Part shown: positions 1-5,679 of the stretch, one piece after another | How positions within the stretch are numbered: position 1 is the stretch's first letter | Layout of the letters: each line of letters begins with the position of its first letter | Source: UBA7692 sp964552715 | GTDB taxonomy: Bacteria > Bacteroidota > Bacteroidia > Chitinophagales > LD1 | DNA length: 8,154 bases | Assembly (NCBI GenBank): GCA_964552715.1 | Contig: CAZKHZ010000171.1 | Span: 1-8,154, forward strand | Reading direction: 5' to 3' | Notes under the pieces: generated by a model | What the model saw: the letters and a program-made list of their open reading frames with translations, nothing else | Told to the model about the DNA's origin: nothing | Databases searched by the model: none | Translations under genes and position numbers: made by a program

Positions 1-2
1 CT

Positions 3-65
3 ATTGATGAATCTGCTATTCCAAATTGGTTTATTACACATTACCTAAGTAAGGTAGCTCATTAG
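3..65 (+). CDS. Possible 3' end of an upstream gene (partial)
   Basis: Reading frame 3 is open from the window edge and ends at a TAG at 63-65, giving a tail that reads IDESAIPNWFITHYLSKVAH. The composition is protein-like, and its end 79 bases before the helicase start suits a preceding gene on the same strand. The alternative frame 1, ending at a TAA at 46-48, reads as a short hydrophobic run and looks less like a real C-terminus. Only about 20 residues are visible, so no family can be named. It could be non-coding. The base sequence left of the window would decide. Confidence 0.35.
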   Translation: MDESAIPNWFITHYLSKVAH

Positions 66-90
66 TAAAAAATTTTCATGGTGATGATTA

Positions 91-107
91 GTGCAAATAG
101 ATTGCAC
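91..107. promoter_or_regulatory. Perfect 6-bp inverted repeat upstream of the helicase
   Basis: GTGCAA (91-96), five spacer bases (97-101) and TTGCAC (102-107) form a perfect palindrome 38 bases before the chosen helicase start at 145. No T-run follows, so it is not terminator-like. Its size and symmetry would suit an operator for a dimeric regulator, or a small hairpin in the 5' leader. The first GTG could act as an alternative start codon, but the 18 residues it would add are not typical of the family. A 6-bp stem can occur by chance, so this is only a candidate site. Confidence 0.3.
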
Positions 108-144
108 CGATACCCCATTTCTTTGCAGCATCAAACAAAGAAGT

Positions 145-1497
145 ATGACAAACGCAATTACAATTTTCGACCATTTGCATTTCGGCACGCCCACTACTGA
201 ACAACGCAACGCGATGGAGGGTATGGCGGATTTTTCTAAAAAGGAGAATACCGATGACTTTATGATATTGTGTGGAGCTGCTGGCACAGGTAAAACATCT
301 ATTGTGAGTGCTTTTATAAATTACCTAAATAGCTTGGACATCAGCTATCAGATTGCTGCGCCCACTGGCAGGGCTGCGCGTATTATTGGCAGAAAGAGTA
401 AAACATTGAGTAGCACTGTGCACTCTATGATTTACACAGCAAAGTCTGATAAAAAAACAGGCGTGCTGCAATGGCTTCTGAAACAAAATATGAGCAGCAA
501 ACCTTGCATCTTTATTATTGACGAGGCATCTATGCTGGCAAGTATGCCTGATAATGACGAGCTATCACTTTTTAGAAGTAATACCTCTATATTGGAAGGA
601 CTGGCGGCTTTTATCAAAAACGGTAATCCTCAAAATAAGGTTTTGTTTTTAGGCGACCGTTATCAGATGCCGCCTATGTACGAAAAGCATTCGCGTGCGT
701 TGAGTGCAGAATACCTTGAGAAGAAGTTCAATTGGAAAGGGAAAACCAATTTGCTGACAGAAGTGAAACGTCAGGAAGATGGTAGCTGCATTATGAAAAA
801 TGCAGTGAATACACGAAAAGCCATTGACGAGGGTAAGACGGCTGTAAAGTTGGATGCACCGAGAGTTGCAAATTCATGGCGCGCTGCTGAAAGTTATGTG
901 CATGACTTTTTAAACAAGGGTAGCGAACATGTGATTTCAATAGGTGCTACGCATAACATGAATAAAGCCTTTAATCAGGCTGCGCGCGAGAGGCTGTTTG
1001 GTAAAAATGCTATGCTGCTGGAGCCGGGCGACCTGATGATGGTGACTACCAACTGGACGAGAAATTCGCACAGACTATACAATGGAGATCATGTAACCGT
1101 GAAGGAAATTTATCCCGAACTAGTGGAGAAAGTAGCAGGCGTACATTTTGTGCCCATCAAAGTGGTTTTAAAAGATGAAAATGGTAAGGAAGAAGAAATC
1201 AGCGACTATCTTTTGGTGGAGAGCATCTCGGCTAAAAATGGTCAGCTAAGCACTGAGCAGGAAGGCAATTTGCGGGCTGAAAGATTTCGTAAAAGTCTTA
1301 AATTTGGCGAAACGGGATTTCCTGAAGACGACCGCTACGTAGGTGCTTTAAGGCTCAATTACGGATACGCAATTACATGCCACAAAGCACAAGGCGGTGA
1401 GTGGAATAAGGTTTACCTGAATACTTTTCACTTTCCTTGTCTTCGCTCTCAATACACTGCTGTAACAAGAGCTAAGCAAGAATTGATTCTTTACTAA
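145..1497 (+). CDS. RecD-like superfamily 1B DNA helicase (AAA family ATPase)
   Basis: A 450-residue ATP-dependent helicase of the RecD/Pif1-like SF1B group, cytoplasmic, likely acting in DNA repair or recombination. Visible motifs, numbered from the ATG at 145: Walker A GAAGTGKT (44-51), motif Ia PTGRAA (73-78), Walker B IIDEAS (124-129), motif III GDRYQMPP (170-177), KRQ of motif IV (208-210), an SH3-like stretch with NGD at 313-315 running to about 361, motif V ITCHKAQGGEW (about 410-420) and motif VI YTAVTRAK (437-444). All motifs needed for ATP hydrolysis and DNA translocation appear intact. It lacks the N-terminal region of RecD2 (about 720 residues) and no RecB or RecC lies nearby, so it is a stand-alone short form. 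The ATG at 145 is preferred over an in-frame GTG at 91 because AAAGAAG lies just upstream and the conserved region begins soon after. The next gene starts 9 bases downstream, implying an operon. The exact in vivo role is not shown. Confidence 0.9.
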   Translation: MTNAITIFDHLHFGTPTTEQRNAMEGMADFSKKENTDDFMILCGAAGTGKTSIVSAFINYLNSLDISYQIAAPTGRAARIIGRKSKTLSSTVHSMIYTAKSDKKTGVLQWLLKQNMSSKPCIFIIDEASMLASMPDNDELSLFRSNTSILEGLAAFIKNGNPQNKVLFLGDRYQMPPMYEKHSRALSAEYLEKKFNWKGKTNLLTEVKRQEDGSCIMKNAVNTRKAIDEGKTAVKLDAPRVANSWRAAESYVHDFLNKGSEHVISIGATHNMNKAFNQAARERLFGKNAMLLEPGDLMMVTTNWTRNSHRLYNGDHVTVKEIYPELVEKVAGVHFVPIKVVLKDENGKEEEISDYLLVESISAKNGQLSTEQEGNLRAERFRKSLKFGETGFPEDDRYVGALRLNYGYAITCHKAQGGEWNKVYLNTFHFPCLRSQYTAVTRAKQELILY

Positions 1498-1506
1498 ATA
1501 CAGACG

Positions 1507-1965
1507 ATGCAACAACTTGAATTATTTATCAAAGAGAAAAAATTAGCTTATCCTGATACTCAGCTAAAGGCTATCATTTATTACATTGCACAAATGGATA
1601 TTGAGATGTTGAGTGCTTGTTTGGAAGGTGATAAAACCTATCAAGATTTACCGAAGTTTATGTTTTTGCACAAACTATCTAAGGCATTTGAAAAGTTTGA
1701 AAAGGCGGGCGATAAAGTGCTTAGTACACACAAGGGCGTTTGCGGTAGCTGCACAAAAGGCTGTGACGGATTAACTTTTTTAGGAAAGCAAGGTGAGTAT
1801 ATTGATTTACTTTTTGTTGTGGCAAATCAAGAGATAAAAGACATTTATGAGTGTTCAAATCTCGTCAACCTTAAGAAAGTTAATAGGAAGTTGAATCGGG
1901 TTTATATTGAGCCACTAATGGATATATTTCCCTTTGAAGATGATTCAAACAATCATTCTGATTGA
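1507..1965 (+). CDS. Small conserved-looking protein with a CxxC-x3-C cluster, function unknown
   Basis: I do not recognise a named family for this 152-residue protein. It starts only 9 bases after the helicase stop on the same strand, so it is probably co-transcribed. The first 70 residues look helical and charged (many K and E). A cysteine cluster follows: C79, C82 and C86 in a CGSCTKGC pattern. The next segment, YIDLLFVV (about 98-105), looks like a beta strand, and C116 follows in DIYECS. Four cysteines with this spacing could bind a zinc ion or another metal, but this is inferred from spacing only. The C-terminus is acidic (EDDSNNHSD). There is no signal peptide or membrane segment, so it should be cytoplasmic. 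Pairing with a helicase hints at a nucleic-acid role but does not prove one. No clear ribosome binding site is visible, as usual for Bacteroidota. Confidence 0.75.
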   Translation: MQQLELFIKEKKLAYPDTQLKAIIYYIAQMDIEMLSACLEGDKTYQDLPKFMFLHKLSKAFEKFEKAGDKVLSTHKGVCGSCTKGCDGLTFLGKQGEYIDLLFVVANQEIKDIYECSNLVNLKKVNRKLNRVYIEPLMDIFPFEDDSNNHSD

Positions 1966-2134
1966 GGTTGATGTACCACATTGCTGAGATGTAAAATCAA
2001 CTATGCTTTATCAAGTGTCTTCTTTATTAGCGTTAAAATCTTAGCACTTTCAAAAGCAAAAGTGAGCCTCTTTACTTTGTCTTAAAATACTTTGACTGGT
2101 AGGCGATATTGTAAGGGCAATAATTTTTTTCTGC

Positions 2135-2179
2135 CGTAAACAATAAATATTTTGTGTTTGCGTATAATAATCGTAAACA
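2135..2179. repeat. Three alternately oriented CGTAAACA-type motifs
   Basis: CGTAAACA occurs at 2135-2142 and again at 2172-2179. Between them lies the near-complement TGTTTGCG (2155-2162), which pairs with either copy over 8 positions including one G-T wobble. In RNA the middle copy could form one of two mutually exclusive hairpins, with loops of 12 and 9 bases. On DNA the same layout could be a cluster of protein-binding half-sites. The function is unknown. The repetition is directly visible, but its significance is inferred. Confidence 0.4.
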
Positions 2180-2186
2180 AAAAATG

Positions 2187-2211
2187 AAGGGTGCGGTTGA
2201 AGCACTTTTTT
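2187..2211 (+). terminator. Terminator-like hairpin with T-run
   Basis: AAGGGTGC (2187-2194) can pair with GCACTTTT (2202-2209) around a 7-base loop. This includes two G-U pairs and a GTGC/GCAC core, and the T-run extends to 2211. It has the form of an intrinsic terminator reading left to right. It lies 222 bases after the Cys-cluster gene and 66 bases before the 102-residue gene, so it could end the helicase operon or act as an attenuator in the leader of the next gene. The stem is only moderately stable. Confidence 0.45.
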
Positions 2212-2237
2212 AAAAACTAAAAACAGATTTAAGCATG

Positions 2238-2257
2238 AAGTGAGCAGTTACTTTTTT
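2238..2257 (+). terminator. Second, weaker terminator-like hairpin
   Basis: AAGTGA (2238-2243) pairs with TTACTT (2248-2253), with one G-U pair, around the tetraloop GCAG, and T residues continue to 2257. It is AT-rich and therefore weak. It stands only 20 bases before the ATG of the 102-residue gene, so if it forms it would lie in that gene's 5' leader. It may be chance in an AT-rich region. Confidence 0.25.
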
Positions 2258-2277
2258 CTAAACATAAATTCATAAAA

Positions 2278-2586
2278 ATGAAAAGGGAAAACAGTAATCG
2301 TGTTGCCATAATTAATACATCAGTTTCTTACTGTGATGACCACATTGCTGATACAGCAGGAATTCCACAATTTACTTTGAAGGTGACTGAGGTGAAGTCG
2401 AAGATGGTGTTGGTGAATGCATTGAACCAGATTGCCAGCGGGACTTCGAGTGGTGTAACCTTTGATACCAAATTGATAAGGGGTGCGATGACAAATCTTG
2501 CCTACAAGTGTGCTATTGCCACGCTGGCTTATGCCAATGATATGGAGAACAACACATGGAGGGTGTTGGTGAAAATGACCATGTAG
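2278..2586 (+). CDS. Hypothetical protein, probably the N-terminal half of a longer Bacteroidota family
   Basis: This 102-residue protein begins at the ATG at 2278 with no Shine-Dalgarno sequence. It looks mostly helical, with features such as NALNQIASGTSSGVTFDT (about 47-64) and MTNLAYKCAIATLAYAND (about 71-88). It has no signal peptide or membrane segment. The pattern resembles a helical hypothetical protein family that I recall from Bacteroidota at about 200 residues, in which this block is the first half. If so, the C-terminal half is missing: the TAG at 2584-2586 is followed by only 55 bases before the stop of the convergent MBOAT gene. It may be a truncated remnant or a genuine short form. 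No function can be assigned. The family match is from memory and needs a search. Confidence 0.6.
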   Translation: MKRENSNRVAIINTSVSYCDDHIADTAGIPQFTLKVTEVKSKMVLVNALNQIASGTSSGVTFDTKLIRGAMTNLAYKCAIATLAYANDMENNTWRVLVKMTM

Positions 2587-2641
2587 GATTTTGATGAGGC
2601 GAGGGGGTACAGCTATTAATGTCCCTATTTTCTTGCTTTTT

Positions 2642-4348
2642 CTAAAATTGAAAATAGATGAATGGGTTCATGCCCATGGAAAGTACTTGATATACACCAA
2701 CAATTACAATCAATGTAGCCAGCAATTGCACTGCCATGCCAGAAGAAGCAAAAAGATTTCGGTACTTTTCTTTTGCCGATTCCGGCAACCAATGAATAAT
2801 AAAACCGCCCAACAAAAACAGGCATACCATTTTATATCCCATGATTACATCCCATGCCACATTAAAATTCAAATTGTAAGTCAATTGTCGCAGCATATCA
2901 TTAGCGGCAAAAAATTCGGTGAGAATATTATGTGTTTCATTCAATTCACCCCAAGTGTTTTTTGAACCTGTGCGAAACCATATCCGAGTGAATGTGATGA
3001 AATGGAAAGTGATAATGATGGCTATCAGTTTTCGCCACCAAAGATTTTCTCCTGTCTTTTTTACAATCCGCTTCCATAATTTATAGAACAGTAATCCTGC
3101 ACCATTTAAGCCGCCCCATATCACAAAATTCCAGCTTGCGCCATGCCATAAACCACCCACCAACATGGTTAGCATCATGTTAAGGTTTGTACTCAATTCT
3201 TTTTGAAATGCCGGAAACAATACGGAACAAGCAAGAATAATACCAAGCACATTCACTGTAGCATAACGTACCAATACATTGTCGGAAGCCAATACTATGA
3301 ATCCTGCAATTGCTATTAGTGCGATGTAAGTAAACCATGTGCCTTTTTTGTTGCCGCCAATGGAGATGTAGAGATAATCTTTTAACCAACTTGAAAGTGA
3401 TATGTGCCAACGTTTCCAAAAGTCTGCAACACTATCTGCTTTGTATGGCGAATTGAAATTTTTGTTTAAGTGAAAGCCCATCAACATTGCCACACCAATG
3501 GCAATATCCGTGTAGCCCGAAAAGTCGGCATATACCTGAAGCGAGTAGGCATATAAAGCCAATAAATTTTCAAAACCTGTGTATGAAACAGGATTAGAAA
3601 ACACCCTATCCACAAGATTGATAGCAATGTAATCTGCTAGAAATATTTTCTTTATCAATCCGTTTAAAATCCAGAACAGCGCAATACCAAACTGATGTTT
3701 AGTAAGTTGATACTCTTTATAAAGTTGCGGTATAAAATCTGCTGCGCGCACAATGGGACCTGCCACCAATTGAGGAAAGAACGATACATAAAAACCAAAG
3801 TCTAAGAAACTTTTTACTGGCGCAATTCTGTTTCGGAAGATGTCAATGGCATAGCTCATGGTTTGAAAAGTGTAGAAGGAAATACCAATAGGCAGAATGA
3901 TTTTATCTACCTTAAAAGTAGTAGCAAAAAAATTGTTGGAGAGTGCAGCGAAATGATTGATAGGATGAAAGATTGAACCAAAAAGATTATTGAAAGAGTC
4001 GGTAAAAAAGTAGGCGTATTTGAAATACACCAACAGCGATAAATTCAATGTAATGCTGAGTATGAGCCAAAGTTTTTTAGTAATTGGAGTTTCGGCTTTT
4101 GCAATTCTGAATCCCAGCAGATAGTCGCAGGTGATACTAAAAACAAGTAGGAGAAAAAAAAGCCCGCTAGTTTTGTAATAAAAAAACAGACTCACTAAAA
4201 ACAGAAAGGCATTGCGCCATGCAAGTCTTTTATAAATCACAGAAAACATCGCAAGCACCACTGCAAAAAAGCCCCAGAAGTATAAGCCCGTGAATATGAT
4301 GGGTGCATCCGGGTTGTAAAGCAATATGTATTCAATCCATTCCTTCAC
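2642..4348 (-). CDS. MBOAT family membrane O-acyltransferase (AlgI-like)
   Basis: A 568-residue polytopic inner-membrane protein of the membrane-bound O-acyltransferase family. Relatives (AlgI, PatA, DltB) pass acyl groups, usually acetyl, from the cytoplasm to partners that modify extracellular glycans. Diagnostic segments are FFPQLVAGPIVR (190-201), YADFSGYTDIAIG (273-285), DFWKRWHISLSSWLKDYLY (309-327, with H315) and LVGGLWHGASWNFVIWGG (396-413, with the invariant His at H402). Many hydrophobic helices span the rest. Residues 338-380 form an extra hydrophobic insert, apparently two membrane segments, between the GGNKKG block and the WHG block, where typical AlgI proteins have a short connection. 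The start is a GTG only 8 bases after the stop of the upstream SGNH gene, implying translational coupling. The N-terminal KEWIEYILLYNPDAPIIFT reads like the normal start of Bacteroidota members. It is the last gene of the four-gene operon. The acyl group and acceptor are unknown. Confidence 0.93.
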   Translation of the reverse strand: MKEWIEYILLYNPDAPIIFTGLYFWGFFAVVLAMFSVIYKRLAWRNAFLFLVSLFFYYKTSGLFFLLLVFSITCDYLLGFRIAKAETPITKKLWLILSITLNLSLLVYFKYAYFFTDSFNNLFGSIFHPINHFAALSNNFFATTFKVDKIILPIGISFYTFQTMSYAIDIFRNRIAPVKSFLDFGFYVSFFPQLVAGPIVRAADFIPQLYKEYQLTKHQFGIALFWILNGLIKKIFLADYIAINLVDRVFSNPVSYTGFENLLALYAYSLQVYADFSGYTDIAIGVAMLMGFHLNKNFNSPYKADSVADFWKRWHISLSSWLKDYLYISIGGNKKGTWFTYIALIAIAGFIVLASDNVLVRYATVNVLGIILACSVLFPAFQKELSTNLNMMLTMLVGGLWHGASWNFVIWGGLNGAGLLFYKLWKRIVKKTGENLWWRKLIAIIITFHFITFTRIWFRTGSKNTWGELNETHNILTEFFAANDMLRQLTYNLNFNVAWDVIMGYKMVCLFLLGGFIIHWLPESAKEKYRNLFASSGMAVQLLATLIVIVGVYQVLSMGMNPFIYFQF

Positions 4349-4356
4349 TGCAGTTG

Positions 4357-5679
4357 CTAGTTTGTTTTTTTCAATGAAATGAATCTTTCAAAATCGCGCT
4401 TGATAGCATCAAAAAGCAAATCAGCTTTTAGTTGATAACCTTCATTTGTAAAATGCACTTTGTCTGGCTTAGCTAATTTTTCTGCCTCCCACTTTTTAAT
4501 AGAATTTAAACCTCCCATGATGGTAAAAAAATCCCACACAGCAACGTTCTCCTGTTTACTGAGTTCAAACATTGCATCGCGTACTTTTAGTGCATTCTTG
4601 TTAGGATACTTGCGCTTATAATAGCTATCGTTGTTGGTGATAAAAATAAATTTTACCTCACTGTTCACGCTGCGAATTCTATTCATTAACGCCAAATAAT
4701 TTTGCTTGTACTCTTCTACTTTAAATTCATCTGTAGGCATATATGCATCATTAATGCCAATGCCAAAAACTACTAAATCGGGCACTGCGGTTTCGAGATG
4801 TTGTTCCAATTTTTCGCAGCGCAGATAAGTTGGCACTGAAGCTCCATTTATGCCAACTGCGCTGTACGTTAAGCCCGCAACATCATTCAAAAACTGAAAG
4901 CCTTGCAATTCAAATCTTGCGGCTTCATTAGTTGTTGTTTTTACAAAGCGCAATTCCAAACTATCTACTGCTTTAGAAAAGTAAATGCGGGTAATTCCTT
5001 GTACACTATCAATTTCAATAGAGGTCAATTCCTGGTTTAAAGATTCAATATTATAGTCCCCCAAATTGGTGTTGTGGTAAACAATTGCTGAAGAAAAAAG
5101 GTATCGTGCAGAATCTGTGCGATTGACTTTAACTACACATGTCGCAACGCTATCAGTGGTGCTTGTCTGCACCGCAGCCAAACCCCACTGGCAGCTATCG
5201 CTATTGCGCGCTGCTCGACAACTTTTCCATGTTCCAGTATAGGTTGTTTTAATCTCCGCAGGGCTATTGGTGTTCGCCATTTTGTAAGGAAAAAAGAATC
5301 CGTATTGCCCGTGAATGCTATCGCTGATGTTTTGAAAATTGCTGCGCATTTTGCCAGTAAGCACTCCGGCTTGCACATGCGAACCACCAATATGCAATAC
5401 ATTTAATTTCCCTTTTTTTGTGGTAATGAGAGAGTATAGTTTTTCATAAAATGGAAAGAGCGCAGCACTATCTCCTGCATAACTCAATCTGTTTTCATCA
5501 AGCTTAATGAATGGATAATCAGCAGCAATCTTTTCAGCATTCCATGAAGCAGGGCTGCGCAAAACCACAGCGTTTTCAGGCTCACCGTTTTTGTTTAAGG
5601 GTTGCACCGAAGAAACCAATGGCAATTCTGCCATCAATAAAAATACACTAAGGAGTAGCCACAGGTTTTTTCCAGTCAT
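4357..5679 (-). CDS. Exported SGNH/GDSL-type hydrolase or acyltransferase, partner of the MBOAT
   Basis: A 440-residue protein starting at the ATG at 5679, chosen because a signal peptide or anchor (MTGKNLWLLLSVFLLM) follows directly. The frame stays open to 5766, but those extra residues precede the hydrophobic segment and are unlikely to be used. The SGNH blocks are complete: Ser100 in IGGSH (97-101, replacing the usual GDSL), Gly in VGINGAS (275-281), GIND (308-311), and the D406/H409 pair in DKVHF. About 175 residues with a beta-rich look separate blocks I and II, so a carbohydrate-binding-like insert is possible. Several cysteines, including C154 and C163, would suit disulfides outside the cytoplasm. 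It overlaps the upstream paralogue by 32 bases and ends 8 bases before the MBOAT. By analogy with AlgJ/AlgX and PatB it may transfer acetyl to a glycan, or remove it. The choice between transferase and esterase cannot be read from sequence. Confidence 0.85.
   Translation of the reverse strand: MTGKNLWLLLSVFLLMAELPLVSSVQPLNKNGEPENAVVLRSPASWNAEKIAADYPFIKLDENRLSYAGDSAALFPFYEKLYSLITTKKGKLNVLHIGGSHVQAGVLTGKMRSNFQNISDSIHGQYGFFFPYKMANTNSPAEIKTTYTGTWKSCRAARNSDSCQWGLAAVQTSTTDSVATCVVKVNRTDSARYLFSSAIVYHNTNLGDYNIESLNQELTSIEIDSVQGITRIYFSKAVDSLELRFVKTTTNEAARFELQGFQFLNDVAGLTYSAVGINGASVPTYLRCEKLEQHLETAVPDLVVFGIGINDAYMPTDEFKVEEYKQNYLALMNRIRSVNSEVKFIFITNNDSYYKRKYPNKNALKVRDAMFELSKQENVAVWDFFTIMGGLNSIKKWEAEKLAKPDKVHFTNEGYQLKADLLFDAIKRDFERFISLKKTN

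Larger units (their letters stand above)
1966..2277. other. 312-base non-coding region with several hairpins
   Basis: No convincing gene was found on either strand between the Cys-cluster protein and the 102-residue protein. The stretch is strongly AT-rich. It holds a CACTTT/AAAGTG inverted repeat (2045-2050 with 2059-2064), a weak TATTG/CAATA hairpin followed by seven T (2107-2130), three copies of a CGTAAACA-type motif (2135-2179) and two terminator-like hairpins (2187-2211 and 2238-2257). It probably contains the end of the helicase operon transcript and the promoter and leader of the next gene. No close match to the Bacteroidota -7 consensus TAnnTTTG was found; TACTTTG and TATTTTG stretches are one base short. 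Confidence 0.6.

Noticed and set aside
1967..2001. GTTGAT...ATCAAC inverted repeat just after the Cys-cluster gene
   Set aside because: The stem is six pairs with a 23-base loop and no T-run follows, so chance is a sufficient explanation.
2107..2130. TATTG/CAATA hairpin followed by seven T as a terminator
   Set aside because: The stem is only five pairs with a single G-C pair, so it would be too unstable. The hairpin at 2187-2211 is the better candidate.
2601..2641. Possible bidirectional terminator between the convergent genes
   Set aside because: AGGG...CCCT with AC...GT can pair only with a bulge, and the following T-rich stretch is interrupted. It is too weak to call, although termination is expected somewhere here.
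2591..2965. Plus-strand open frame of 124 codons opposite the MBOAT 3' end
   Set aside because: It lies antisense to a strongly conserved membrane protein gene, reads as low-quality protein sequence and has no start-site support. It is a shadow of the MBOAT.
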